DNA from: Flavobacteriales bacterium
GTDB lineage: Bacteria > Bacteroidota > Bacteroidia > Flavobacteriales > Flavobacteriaceae
Assembly (NCBI GenBank): GCA_004213645.1
Contig: SGZF01000001.1
Location: 1 to 64,000, forward strand
DNA length: 64,000 bases
Reading direction: 5' to 3'
The translations under genes and the position numbers were made by a program. The notes under the pieces are model-generated. The model was not told the DNA's origin, ran no database searches, and was given only the letters and a program-made list of their open reading frames with translations. Of the stretch, positions 10,119 to 20,724 are shown piece by piece. The stretch's first letter is position 1, and the number at the start of each line of letters is the position of its first letter.

Positions 10119-10898
10119 TTAAAGTATTATTTCATCAGAAATCTGCTGAATATAATTTAAAACCTCATCTTCTACGATACTATAATATATATCTACTTCC
10201 TTACTATCTTTTCCTTTATATCTTTTAGAAAGGTTTAAAGAGCTTTGACCAGTAATATGAGAATATATTACACAACTAGCAAGGTAGGTGCCATTAGGAT
10301 TTGGATGTTTGTTATCTTCCATTAAAAGGTTGAACTTAGGGTATCTTGCTTTAAAAAGCTTGAATGCTCTTCCTACAGGAATAATTTTAGTATTTGTTTT
10401 TGAAACTATTAATTTAATACTTTCCTCAATTGGATATTCTAAATTCATAGTGTTAAACTTTTCAATAGTCGGATACATCCAGGTAGAGAAGAAATGTATT
10501 TGAGTTTTAGGAGGGATTAATGATCTTATGAGATCAAAATAAACTTTTGTGTCATCTGGATTTGAAAGTGGATAAGTACTATGTTCCTGAATAATTATAT
10601 GATCAAATGTTTCATTTTTAAGCAATAATTTTAAATTAGGATTATTCCAATGATCTCTGAGTTTTGCAGAAGGGATTGAAATATGATTTACATCAAAATT
10701 TAAGCCACTCTCAATGGACATTTGTTCTACTTGAGAAGGAAGATTCCAATAGAAAGTAAAACTATTACCAATAAAAAGCACTTTCTGGTTTATTGGAATA
10801 TGTGAGTTAGAATAGGGATTTTGATTAAATGCGAAACCAGTATTAAAGCAATTTGATATTAAAATCAATAACACTATTCGCTTAAAAATATAAAGCAT
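10119..10898 (-). CDS. SGNH/GDSL-like hydrolase, exported
   Basis: Signal peptide; VLFIGNSFTFYWNLPSQVEQM (block I GNSxT), HIIIQEHST, DNKHPNPNGTYLA block V. Confidence 0.75.
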   Translation of the reverse strand: MLYIFKRIVLLILISNCFNTGFAFNQNPYSNSHIPINQKVLFIGNSFTFYWNLPSQVEQMSIESGLNFDVNHISIPSAKLRDHWNNPNLKLLLKNETFDHIIIQEHSTYPLSNPDDTKVYFDLIRSLIPPKTQIHFFSTWMYPTIEKFNTMNLEYPIEESIKLIVSKTNTKIIPVGRAFKLFKARYPKFNLLMEDNKHPNPNGTYLASCVIYSHITGQSSLNLSKRYKGKDSKEVDIYYSIVEDEVLNYIQQISDEIIL

Positions 10899-10935
10899 TT
10901 AATAAATATAAAAAGAGTTATATGTAATCAAAAAA

Positions 10936-10965
10936 AAACCTGTGGTAATCCACAGGTTTTTCTTG
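10936..10965 (-). terminator. Bidirectional hairpin terminator downstream of the SusD gene
   Basis: AAACCTGTGG-TAAT-CCACAGGTTTTT with A-run and T-run on either side. Confidence 0.75.
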
Positions 10966-11030
10966 TAGTAATCTTATTTAAGCTGAGATAATTTTAAACA
11001 AAAATCAACATAAAATAAGCTTAAATATTA

Positions 11031-12719
11031 TTACTTAGCCCACCAAAGTTTTGTTGCTAACTTATCAGGACCTTGAGTGCTTAAAGCAGATTGAAGATTT
11101 GATTCGTTATTAGTATACATACCCGTTGGATACTGAAATCTTTGAGGGTAAGCACCATCTAACTCTCCTAAACCATATATATCAGGGTCTGATACTCCAT
11201 TTGCAAGTACACTTGGATAACCTGAGTCTCTAACAATTGCCCATGCTTCAAAACCATCTGTATAATGTGCTAACCACTTTTGAGTTGCAATCTTTTCCAT
11301 ATTTTGCTCACTACTACCATTAAGTTTTGCCATATCACTTGTAGCAATAAAGTCTTCAACTTCACTTGATGGAACATCCCACAATGCCATTGCGTGTCTT
11401 AAACCATCTTGGTAAAAACTCTGAGCATCTCCTCCAGCTAAACCTAAAGTTATTGCTTCAGCAATTAAAAAATGACTTTCTGCTGCAGGAAATACAATTC
11501 TTGGATAAATAGGGTTACCTGAGTTATGAGCATTTGTTACAATTGCCGCTGGTTCAGAAAATAAATTTCTGTCTAGCATATGCTTTATTTTTGCATTTAA
11601 TCTAGTTGGTTGACCAATATAATTAACACCTGCTGGCATTGTTATCGTGTAACCATCTCCATTAGCAGTTTTTGTGTAAACCGCATCCTGATCATCAAGA
11701 ACACCTGTAAGATATTCAACATGCTTGTCAAATAAAGCTACACCATCACCTTCCGTTGGCTTATTCCAAGCAATAGTTCCTCCAGCACTTGTTTTTGCCA
11801 TATAAGGAAGTCTTGGGTCATTATTGTCTCTTAATGGATCTACCAAGCTTTTTCCTAGGTGCCAGTTACCTCCACCATAAAAGTTATGCCAGATATCACC
11901 ATAAACAGCACTTGTCCATTGACTTATTTCAAGATCTCTTTCAATTAGAGCATTTTTGCTTGCAAGAACTCCTGATGAGATTGCAGAACTTATTGCTGAA
12001 GAAGCAAAAGAAGCTCCAGGAGCTCCATAAGCTCTTAAAGCTAATCTAAGTTTCATGCTGTTTGCAAGACCTTTCCATGCTTGTAGATCTCCTGCGAAGA
12101 AAAGATCATTTTCAGCTAACATGTCAACTCCACTTCCTGTAGTTGTTTGAGATCCAATAATACTTACTGCCTCATCTAAATCAGAAATTAAAGACGAATA
12201 AATTGTAGCTTGATCATCAAATGCAGGTTGAGTTATGTCAGGATTAGAAGCTTCTGAAAATGGAATCATTCCCCATGTATCAGTGTATAGTTGATAGTAT
12301 AAAGCTTTCATTACTAACGAAATAGCATAATAGTTAGGGCTTTCTAGTTCTCCGCCCTCCTTTACAAAATTGGTAAACGCTGTAAGCTGACTATTATAAG
12401 CACCTATCCAGGCATCATGAGTGTCATTTGTCCAACCAGCACAATATGAATAACATGCACCATCATCCCACCAATTTGCGCTATAGCCAAATGTGTGTTG
12501 ACCCGCGTATCTATCAGCGTGAATAAGATTACCTCTCCAGTAAGTAAATCTATTTTGTGCGAAAAGCCCAATTTGGGTATTTGTTACAAAATATTTTGCA
12601 CTTACATCAGCAGAAGCTAACGCATCTGGTCTTTCATTGATTTCATTGAAATCATCTGTACATGACACAACTAGTGTCATTGTTAAAAGTGTAAATATTA
12701 AAAAATTATAGTTTTTCAT
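11031..12719 (-). CDS. SusD/RagB family nutrient-binding outer membrane lipoprotein
   Basis: Lipobox VVSCTDDFNEINERPDA; SusD-like helical repeats (KALYYQLYTDTWGMIPFSEA; LIAEAITLGLAGG); next to SusC. Confidence 0.93.
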   Translation of the reverse strand: MKNYNFLIFTLLTMTLVVSCTDDFNEINERPDALASADVSAKYFVTNTQIGLFAQNRFTYWRGNLIHADRYAGQHTFGYSANWWDDGACYSYCAGWTNDTHDAWIGAYNSQLTAFTNFVKEGGELESPNYYAISLVMKALYYQLYTDTWGMIPFSEASNPDITQPAFDDQATIYSSLISDLDEAVSIIGSQTTTGSGVDMLAENDLFFAGDLQAWKGLANSMKLRLALRAYGAPGASFASSAISSAISSGVLASKNALIERDLEISQWTSAVYGDIWHNFYGGGNWHLGKSLVDPLRDNNDPRLPYMAKTSAGGTIAWNKPTEGDGVALFDKHVEYLTGVLDDQDAVYTKTANGDGYTITMPAGVNYIGQPTRLNAKIKHMLDRNLFSEPAAIVTNAHNSGNPIYPRIVFPAAESHFLIAEAITLGLAGGDAQSFYQDGLRHAMALWDVPSSEVEDFIATSDMAKLNGSSEQNMEKIATQKWLAHYTDGFEAWAIVRDSGYPSVLANGVSDPDIYGLGELDGAYPQRFQYPTGMYTNNESNLQSALSTQGPDKLATKLWWAK

Positions 12720-12731
12720 AATTTGGGTTTA

Positions 12732-15700
12732 TTAAAAGTTTAAAGTTAAGTTAACACCGACACTTCTTATAGAAGGGGCAGCGTATGATTGATATCCCTG
12801 AGCACCAATTGTAGTTCCTAGCATATTTTCTGGATCAAAACCAAAGCCAGTACCTCCTCTTGAATCTTTTGTTATAAAGAAAAGATTTCTACCAATTAAT
12901 TGGATAGATGCATTTTCAACACCAAATCTTTCAGTATTTGGAATTTGATAACCAAGTGCAACTTCTCTCAATCTAACATTCGTTTGGTCGTAAACGTAGT
13001 TTTCAGCAATACCTGACTGTGAGCTCCAGTATTGTTGACCAGTTATAGCAACATTGTTAGCACCGCCAGTTCCGGTGTTTGTTCCTGAAAGAGTAACACC
13101 ATCTCTATATTGAAGAGAGGCAGCTGATACACCGTTAACATCTAAGTCTCTAGCAGTCATTGAATAAAATTCTCCACCAAATCTTCCATCTATTTGCAAG
13201 CTTAATGAAATATTGTCATATCTAAATAGGTTAGACCAACCACCGATGAAATTTGGTTCAGCATTACCTAATAAATTGTCTGCTGGAGAGATAACGTGAA
13301 GACCTTCAGCAGTAACTAAATTCTGTCCTGAATCATTTGTCTCCCAAACAGTTCCATAGATATCACCAATGCTACCTCCAACCTGAGCTCTAAGCTGAAG
13401 ATCTCCGCTGTTAGAATTTAAATATGCAAAGCTGTCAACATCGTCAATTAAGGATACAAGATAATTGTCGTTTCTAGCAAAATTAAGTGACGTATCCCAT
13501 ACAAATTTTCCACTTTGAATTGGACGACCACCAATAGTTACTTCAAAACCTTTGTTGTTAACTTCACCTACATTTTGTTTAAAGAATTGATATCCTGTAG
13601 CTGCCGGAACAGGAACATTGAATATCAAATCTGTAGTAGATATATCATATACTGAAATATCAAGGTTTAACCTATTATTGAACATTACCAATTCCAGACC
13701 AAACTCAGTTGATGTAACTTGTTCTGGTCTTAAATCAGGATTTAACTTTACTGAAGGTGCAGTTAAAGTTGTAAGTCCTAAATAACCTTGTCCGGGAACG
13801 TCAAAAGTTTGACTTAATTGATATGGATCAGTATCATTACCAACCTCAGCATATCCAGCTCTAACTTTAAATAAATCAAATGTCTGTTCTGTAGGATCAA
13901 TAAATCTTGTTAAAAGTGCAGACACTGATGCAGAATAATATGCATATGATCTATTGTCCTCACTTAAAGTAGAAGACCAATCATTTCTTACAGTACCATC
14001 AAGATATAAGAAATCATCATAACCTAAATTAAGTGATCCATAAACTGAATTTACCTTTTTTGTCATCACAGGTCTGTGGACTGGAGCTGCAATTTCTACT
14101 GCATTAGAAAAGAAATATTTTGTTGGAATTTTGAAATTTCTAGCAAACTGATTGAATCCCTCAGATGTTCTTTTTGATAGTGTCCCACCAGCAGTTGCAA
14201 TAAGGTTTATTTTATCGGTTAAATCTCTATTAGCAGTAACAACAAAATCAGTATTAAACTCTCCATAATTAGCCATGTCTAGTTGATATTGACCACTAGT
14301 CCAGAAATGATGTCCAGGTTTATCTAGCCTTTCAATTTTAGAATCAGTGAAATCAGCACCAACTCTAACAAATGCAGTTAACCAATCTGTGAAATCATAA
14401 TCCATTTTAAAAAACCCAAAAAACCTAGATCTTCTATCTAAGTTTTCATCATGATATGACATCCAATATGGATTACCAGTTTGAGCATTTGCTCCACCAT
14501 AACTTAAAACTTTGAATTCTGCTGGTGTTCCAGGATTTTCAACTTGATATCTCTCAAGCATAGATAATCTAACATTTCTTGGCATATTGTATAACATACC
14601 ATAAATACTTTGTCCACTATTGGACTTACGGTTTCTAACATTTTGAGTAAAGTAAGTTGCCTTTGCATCTATTGATAGTTTATCACTTAAGTCCATTGTA
14701 CCTCTAAGGTTAAATGAATGACTCTCTAAATGAGAGTTAGGTGTAAGATCTTGCGTGTCATTATTTGAGTACGAGAATCTTACTGAACCATCATCAAATC
14801 CTTTTTGAATAGATATTGAAGTTATAGCTCTAACCGCTGTTTGGAAGAAATCCTCAACATTATTTGGTTGAGCACTGTAAGCACTTACTCCTCCCGTAAA
14901 ATCTGGTCTAATACTTCCATCCATTTGAGGACCCCAGTTTGCAGTACCCCAATTAGTATTTATATCAGTGTATGCAGCACCTTGTGAACCTTGTCCATAT
15001 ACATTTTGATATTCAGGCATAATCATTGGGTTGTCAAACGTTATGTTTGTATTTAATGTTATCCCTAAATCATCTCCTGCAACACCTTTTTTGGTTGTTA
15101 TAAGTACAACACCATTTCCTGCTCTAGACCCATATAATGCAGAAGCATTAGGCCCTTTAAGTACAGATATACTTTCAACATCATTAGGATTAACATCAGT
15201 TAATCCACCGCTTGTAATTTTATTTTCCCATATACTATCACCACTGTTAATTCCATCTTGGTTAATTGGAACACCGTCAACAACAACAAGTGCTTGAGTG
15301 TTTCCAGTTAAGGAATTATTTCCTCTAAGAACAATTCTAGATGCAGAACCAAAAGATCCAGTATCTGTTATGTTTAAACCAGCAACTTTACCTGTTAGAG
15401 AACTAGCAATATTGTGATTTTTAATTACATTAATATCATCACCTGCCACTTCAGTAACACCGTATCCCAATGATTTTCTTTCTCTTGAAATACCTAAAGC
15501 TGTAATAACAACTTCATCAAGAGCATTATCAGGTACAAGTTGAACGTTTAATGAGGAAGAACCCACAACTAGTTGTTGTGATTCATAACCTACATAGCTT
15601 ATAACTAATGTACTTCCATCAGATGATTCAATTGAAAAGTTACCATCAAAATCGGTAGTAGTACCTTGAGATGTTCCTTGAATAAGAATTGTAGCACCAG

Positions 15701-15809
15701 GCAATGGAACTCCATTATCATCGCTAACCGATCCTGAGATCTGCTGTGCAAAAGCTGAAAGACCAAAAGTCAATGACAGCAATGCGCTTAGAAATATATT
15801 TTTTCTCAT
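12732..15809 (-). CDS. SusC/RagA family TonB-linked outer membrane protein
   Basis: 1025 aa; carboxypeptidase-regulatory-like domain (GVPLPGATILIQGTSQGTTTDFDGNFSI), plug (VVDGVPINQDG, LKGPNASALYGSRAGNGVVLITTKKG), C-terminal beta strand. Confidence 0.96.
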   Translation of the reverse strand: MRKNIFLSALLSLTFGLSAFAQQISGSVSDDNGVPLPGATILIQGTSQGTTTDFDGNFSIESSDGSTLVISYVGYESQQLVVGSSSLNVQLVPDNALDEVVITALGISRERKSLGYGVTEVAGDDINVIKNHNIASSLTGKVAGLNITDTGSFGSASRIVLRGNNSLTGNTQALVVVDGVPINQDGINSGDSIWENKITSGGLTDVNPNDVESISVLKGPNASALYGSRAGNGVVLITTKKGVAGDDLGITLNTNITFDNPMIMPEYQNVYGQGSQGAAYTDINTNWGTANWGPQMDGSIRPDFTGGVSAYSAQPNNVEDFFQTAVRAITSISIQKGFDDGSVRFSYSNNDTQDLTPNSHLESHSFNLRGTMDLSDKLSIDAKATYFTQNVRNRKSNSGQSIYGMLYNMPRNVRLSMLERYQVENPGTPAEFKVLSYGGANAQTGNPYWMSYHDENLDRRSRFFGFFKMDYDFTDWLTAFVRVGADFTDSKIERLDKPGHHFWTSGQYQLDMANYGEFNTDFVVTANRDLTDKINLIATAGGTLSKRTSEGFNQFARNFKIPTKYFFSNAVEIAAPVHRPVMTKKVNSVYGSLNLGYDDFLYLDGTVRNDWSSTLSEDNRSYAYYSASVSALLTRFIDPTEQTFDLFKVRAGYAEVGNDTDPYQLSQTFDVPGQGYLGLTTLTAPSVKLNPDLRPEQVTSTEFGLELVMFNNRLNLDISVYDISTTDLIFNVPVPAATGYQFFKQNVGEVNNKGFEVTIGGRPIQSGKFVWDTSLNFARNDNYLVSLIDDVDSFAYLNSNSGDLQLRAQVGGSIGDIYGTVWETNDSGQNLVTAEGLHVISPADNLLGNAEPNFIGGWSNLFRYDNISLSLQIDGRFGGEFYSMTARDLDVNGVSAASLQYRDGVTLSGTNTGTGGANNVAITGQQYWSSQSGIAENYVYDQTNVRLREVALGYQIPNTERFGVENASIQLIGRNLFFITKDSRGGTGFGFDPENMLGTTIGAQGYQSYAAPSIRSVGVNLTLNF

Positions 15810-15873
15810 AATTATTATTAATTAAATTATTGTTAATTTTTTATAAATATAATATTAATAAAATAATTGACAG

Positions 15874-15886
15874 TCACAAAATGTGA
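15874..15886. promoter_or_regulatory. Short palindrome TCACAAAATGTGA upstream of susC (candidate operator)
   Basis: Perfect TCACA/TGTGA inverted repeat; ATACTGCA direct repeats lie beside it at 15889-15896 and 15900-15907. Confidence 0.4.
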
Positions 15887-15937
15887 TAATACTGCATTTA
15901 TACTGCACTATATTTTGTAAAATTATAATTAATAATT

Positions 15938-17641
15938 CTAAATGCTGAGAATATAACTATTTAAGTCTTCTCCATTTGATAATTTAAGTTTTTTTGACAA
16001 CCTATATCTTTGACTCTCTACTGTTCTAATTGATATTCCAGAAATTCTTGCAATTTCATTATTTGAATGATTCATTTTAATATAAGAGGCAAGTCTAATA
16101 TCAGTTTGACTTAGCTTTGCACTTATATTAAGTTTTTTATAAAATTTTGGATAAACTTGACTAAACATTTTATCAAAGTCTTTATAGCTTTTTTCAGAAT
16201 TTGTAATATTTGAAATCTCACTTTTAATTTTACTAGAACTTGTACTTTCTTTTCCTATTTGTTTTTTAATTCTGTTCAGGTATTCATTTCTTTGAGAAAT
16301 AAAATTAATCTTGCTAAACAACTCCCTTTGCTTTAAATTCAGTTCATCTTTTATTTTCTCTTTTTCAAAATTTAAAGTTTTATTCTTTTCTTTTTGAAGA
16401 TCAAAATTAAATTTAAGTGTAACTGAAATTAGAAGTAAAATGATAAAAGAAATGATATAAATTGTTGTTAATCTTGAGTTTCTAATTTTTGAAACTCTTA
16501 AATCATTTTGTTTTTCACTTATTAAAATTAATTTTTCCAAACCACTAAACTCTTCTTCTTGAAATTGATATGTTGGTTGCTCGTTTAAAAATATAATTGA
16601 ATCTTTTACATTAAGAAGATTCGCTATTGAGTTTTCATTAATATATATTTTTTCTAGAAGTTTAAAGTTGTTGAGTTTTTGAGGTTGGGTGATTTGTTTA
16701 GTGTTTAGGTTTTCTATAAGTAAATCTTTTGCCTTATCAATCATACCTAGAGAATAATACACATTAGAGATCTCGAAATTTACTTTTGGAATTTCATTTG
16801 GAATGTCATTTAGTAACGATCTGGAAACAAGAAGGTAATTTAATGACTCCATTAACTTACCTTTAGATTTTAAAAATTCTGCATAAGAGCGATTTGCACT
16901 TGCAAAATATAAATTATAAACCAATTCTTTAGATCCATCTGAAACCATACCTTCATAAAAAGTTTTGCTTTTCTGAAAATATTCATTTAAATGCTCTTCA
17001 TTCTCTGATATTAAGAATAATTCAATATAGCTTTGATATGTTGCTTGAATTTCTTGAGGTATTCCATTTTTTTTTCTTCTTTCAAAAACTTGATCTAATA
17101 GGACTCTAGATGCATTTATGTCCCCTTGATCTCTTTTAATTAATGATAAATTAACTAAAGACGTATTAATTCCGTAGTATTTTTCTTCTTGATGCTCTGG
17201 ATCAAAAAGTTTAAAATTATTTAAGGCCTCGTTATAAAATTTTTCTGCATCATTATACTTCATTTTTTGATAGTATACATTCCCAATTATTACTAGAGCC
17301 CAAGGTGGTTTAATTACATTTTTATTTCTTCGTTGGCTTGGTCTTAATAATTCATAGAGTTCTAATGATATAGTTAAATATTCAAAAGCTGTTTTTAATT
17401 CCCCTAAATAAAAATATGTTTCTGCTAGATAATAATTTGTATTGACAAAATCAAGTGATATGTTATCATCATCTTGAAATGAATCTAAGGCTTTAAACCC
17501 AAATTTAATCGCTTTTTGATACTCTACTTCCTTATATTTTCTTATAGAGTCGTTTAATGACCTTATATCTTCTTGACTAATTAACGAGCATATACTAGAA
17601 AAGTAAATACCAAATATTAATATATTTTTTAGAAATTTCAT
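15938..17641 (-). CDS. TPR-containing membrane-bound LuxR-type HTH regulator
   Basis: Signal peptide, TPR repeats, single TM (TIYIISFIILLLISVTLKF), coiled coil, C-terminal LuxR HTH (LSQTDIRLASYIKMNHSNNEIARISGISIRTVESQRYRLSKKLKL). Confidence 0.88.
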   Translation of the reverse strand: MKFLKNILIFGIYFSSICSLISQEDIRSLNDSIRKYKEVEYQKAIKFGFKALDSFQDDDNISLDFVNTNYYLAETYFYLGELKTAFEYLTISLELYELLRPSQRRNKNVIKPPWALVIIGNVYYQKMKYNDAEKFYNEALNNFKLFDPEHQEEKYYGINTSLVNLSLIKRDQGDINASRVLLDQVFERRKKNGIPQEIQATYQSYIELFLISENEEHLNEYFQKSKTFYEGMVSDGSKELVYNLYFASANRSYAEFLKSKGKLMESLNYLLVSRSLLNDIPNEIPKVNFEISNVYYSLGMIDKAKDLLIENLNTKQITQPQKLNNFKLLEKIYINENSIANLLNVKDSIIFLNEQPTYQFQEEEFSGLEKLILISEKQNDLRVSKIRNSRLTTIYIISFIILLLISVTLKFNFDLQKEKNKTLNFEKEKIKDELNLKQRELFSKINFISQRNEYLNRIKKQIGKESTSSSKIKSEISNITNSEKSYKDFDKMFSQVYPKFYKKLNISAKLSQTDIRLASYIKMNHSNNEIARISGISIRTVESQRYRLSKKLKLSNGEDLNSYILSI

Positions 17642-19236
17642 TTGTAAAATTCAACAGTTCCTTCCCAATCTGGATCGGCTTTTCCAATCCATTTGTTGTT
17701 GATTGAATCTAATGCAATTGCATGAACTCTTCCAAAGTAACCTTTTTCTCTAATTCTTTCTATATTAATTGAATCTGGATAAACCTCATAATCATTATAT
17801 CTATTTAAACCTATATGACTCTCAATATATATTGGACTTTCATATTTATATACTCTGGGCAGAAATACAGATTCACTTAGAGAAAAGTTTTGTTTTAAAT
17901 ATCTGTATGCTACTTGATTAATTGCTATGGGGATCTTATTACCCCCGGCTGCTCCAAGAGCAAGAACTACTCTATCATTACTAGTAAAAATAGTTGGAGA
18001 AATATGAGAGGAAGCTCTATCACCTGGTTTATCCTCACCCAGATATCCGCCAAGATATGGTCCCATAGTTACATTATATAAGAATCCTAAACCTTTTGTT
18101 GCTACTTTAGAACCCATCTTAGGCCCAAGAGTTTGAGTAAGAGAAACCACGTTTCCATATTTATCTGAAGTTGTTAAATGAGCAGTATGACCTTGGGCAA
18201 TGTCAGCAATATTAAAGTTATGTAAATTGTTGTATGCCATTTCAGTATTATTTTCGATGGAAGAGGCAATCTGAACTGCTCTTTCTATTGAAAGAATACT
18301 ATTTAGAGAATCAACATCTTTTTGAAATGGTCTGTATTTATATGCTTCTTCAATTGCACTTGAGATCTTCAGAGTCCAATCTCTTTCATTTGTAATTTTT
18401 AATTGATCAAAAATCTGAATCATCTGGACTGTAATAGATCCATAAGATGGAAGATTCAGTGTATGGATATTATAACCATTAAATTTACCAACTAAAACTT
18501 CAGACTTTTTAGCAGTGTAATTTTTTAAATCATCTTTTGATATAAATCCACCATTTTTTTGAATATCACTGACAATTTTATCTGCAATTTCCCCTTCATA
18601 AAAACCTTTTTTTCCATTTTCTGAGATAACTTTTAATGTATTTGCTAAATCTTTTTGAATTAATCTATCACCTATTTGAAATGATTCACCACTCGAGTTT
18701 AAAAAGTATGTTCTTGTTCCTTCATATAAATTAATTTTTTCTTTCTCACTTTGTTGTCTTATAACTTCTCCCGGGAGCAAAATATATCCTTTATTTGCAA
18801 CACTTATTGAAGGTTCCATCACAGTCTTAAGATCTAAAACCCCATTTTCTTCATGAAGTTTAATTAACCCTGCAACAACACCTGGGATTCCAATAGTCTC
18901 ATATCCATAACTTGGTAGGTTATTATCCTCGTTACTAAAATTTTTAGGTATCTGAGTAGTTGCATCAATTCCCAGTATATCACCTTTTGCTTGTTTATAT
19001 ATAACCTGCAATCTTCCCCCTATTCCGCTCATACTAGGCTCAACAACTGATAGAGTAAATGCTGCTGCAACAGCAGCATCAAATGCATTTCCACCTTTAG
19101 AATAGATTATTTTTCCTGCATTAGATGCAATAGGATGGGGTGAAGAAATTAAACTATTTGAATAAATAGAATCATCATTACAAGCAATTATTCCAAGTGA
19201 GAGAAATACTACAAATATTTTTTTAATCATAACCAA
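17638..19236 (-). CDS. Gamma-glutamyltransferase, lipoprotein
   Basis: Lipobox LGIIACND; GGNAFDAAVAAAFTLSVVEPSMSGIGG; processing site GHTAHLTT (Thr nucleophile); PGDRASSHISPTI. Confidence 0.92.
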   Translation of the reverse strand: MVMIKKIFVVFLSLGIIACNDDSIYSNSLISSPHPIASNAGKIIYSKGGNAFDAAVAAAFTLSVVEPSMSGIGGRLQVIYKQAKGDILGIDATTQIPKNFSNEDNNLPSYGYETIGIPGVVAGLIKLHEENGVLDLKTVMEPSISVANKGYILLPGEVIRQQSEKEKINLYEGTRTYFLNSSGESFQIGDRLIQKDLANTLKVISENGKKGFYEGEIADKIVSDIQKNGGFISKDDLKNYTAKKSEVLVGKFNGYNIHTLNLPSYGSITVQMIQIFDQLKITNERDWTLKISSAIEEAYKYRPFQKDVDSLNSILSIERAVQIASSIENNTEMAYNNLHNFNIADIAQGHTAHLTTSDKYGNVVSLTQTLGPKMGSKVATKGLGFLYNVTMGPYLGGYLGEDKPGDRASSHISPTIFTSNDRVVLALGAAGGNKIPIAINQVAYRYLKQNFSLSESVFLPRVYKYESPIYIESHIGLNRYNDYEVYPDSINIERIREKGYFGRVHAIALDSINNKWIGKADPDWEGTVEFYK

Positions 19237-19237
19237 T

Positions 19238-19272
19238 AAAAAAAGGTTTGTAAAAATTACAAACCTTTTTTA
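19238..19272 (-). terminator. Hairpin terminator between the susD and GGT genes
   Basis: AAAAAAGGTTTGTAA-AAA-TTACAAACCTTTTTT. Confidence 0.75.
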
Positions 19273-19297
19273 AAAGTATTACTTTTTTTGAAATGTA

Positions 19298-20722
19298 TTA
19301 TTGATTCACTTGTGTTTTAGTGAAAATTCCAGGATCATCAGCTGGAGCATTTGAATTAGAATTTAACTCATTTGCAGACCATGGCATTCTCTCCGGGTAA
19401 GGAGCTCCAGGACCATCAACTAAAACAAAAGGAACAGAATATGCGGCATCTGAAGCTCTTAATCTTCTAGCATCATTAAAAGGAATATGCATTCCAAATC
19501 CTGAGACATATCTTTCCTCTATAACTTCTCTTAGAAAGGCTGTTTTTGCATCAACGCCGTCTTGATTCTCAACTCCTCCTGAATTAAAGTCTGAAGCTAC
19601 ATAAGCTTCATACTTATATGGCTTTGAAGAGTGATTACCATTAATATTACCTCCTGAATTTAACCAAGCTCTCACATTATTAAGATGCGGTAACCCGTCA
19701 GCTACTCCACCTTGTCTTGCTTTTGCTTCAGCAAGGATTAACTCATTTTCAAAATATGTAACCATATTTTGAGGCTCATCCTCTGAAATAATACCAGTAT
19801 TTGCAGAACCACTATTGTTGTTTATTATATAATAGTTATATCTAGCTGTTTCATCAGTTTTAGAATTATTTCTGTTAATTGAATTTGAACTATTTAATAA
19901 TTGTAATAAATAGCTCTCAGTATCACCTACTTTATTTCCAAGATCACCTGACCTTGAACCATTTAGAATTGTAGCAAAAAGATTAACATCCCCACTATTT
20001 TGAGATGCTGGTGGGTTAAATTTCATATCACCAGATGCAGAACTAATTCCATTGTTAGCAGCTGAAGCCGCAGCACTATAGTTCTTTTGATGAAGATTAA
20101 AACGAGCTATTAAAGTATATGCAGCTTCAATCCATTTATTTTTGTCACCTCCAAAATAAATATCTTGTGATAAACTACCTCCAGAAGAAGATTGTAATGT
20201 AGAAATTCCAGAATTCAACTTTTGAATTGCTGAAGTGTAAACTGAAACTTGAGAATCAAAAACTGGATCTTCAATCTCTGGATTACCTGCCTCACCATAC
20301 GGAATATCTCCCCAAAGTGATGCAGCCGTTCCAAATGCATGACCTTCGATTATCTGAGAAATTCCAACAAGTAATGTATTTGATGAGTTTTCCTGAATTT
20401 GTCTCATATTGCTTAAAACTCCAACATAAAGTGCATTCCATTCACTATTTGACTCAACTGTTGATAAGCTATATCCATAGATATTAGCATATAAGGATGT
20501 AAAGCCAATTAATTGACCTGAATACATACCACTAATTCTATTTAAGTGTCCAAGTTGCATCTGAATATTAGCCAACTGAGAACCTGTTAAAAATAATCTA
20601 TCCTCAACATCTGAAATTAAGATATCATTTGGATTTGAATTAATGTCATCATTTAAATCCTCACATGAAAATGAGAAAATTAAAATGATTGCTAAAATTG
20701 ATTTTGTAAATAATTTTTTCAT
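19298..20722 (-). CDS. SusD/RagB family outer membrane lipoprotein
   Basis: Lipobox IFSFSCEDLNDDINSNPN; SusD-like segments (GHAFGTAASLWGDIPYGEA; ELILAEAKARQGG; FNDARRLR). Confidence 0.93.
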   Translation of the reverse strand: MKKLFTKSILAIILIFSFSCEDLNDDINSNPNDILISDVEDRLFLTGSQLANIQMQLGHLNRISGMYSGQLIGFTSLYANIYGYSLSTVESNSEWNALYVGVLSNMRQIQENSSNTLLVGISQIIEGHAFGTAASLWGDIPYGEAGNPEIEDPVFDSQVSVYTSAIQKLNSGISTLQSSSGGSLSQDIYFGGDKNKWIEAAYTLIARFNLHQKNYSAAASAANNGISSASGDMKFNPPASQNSGDVNLFATILNGSRSGDLGNKVGDTESYLLQLLNSSNSINRNNSKTDETARYNYYIINNNSGSANTGIISEDEPQNMVTYFENELILAEAKARQGGVADGLPHLNNVRAWLNSGGNINGNHSSKPYKYEAYVASDFNSGGVENQDGVDAKTAFLREVIEERYVSGFGMHIPFNDARRLRASDAAYSVPFVLVDGPGAPYPERMPWSANELNSNSNAPADDPGIFTKTQVNQ

Positions 20723-20724
20723 TT

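Noticed and set aside
15031-15297. Plus-strand ORF opposite SusC (similarly 11789-12049, 20227-20487, 20992-21195, 23686-23895)
   Set aside because: Shadow ORFs antisense to SusC/SusD genes whose motifs are unambiguous.
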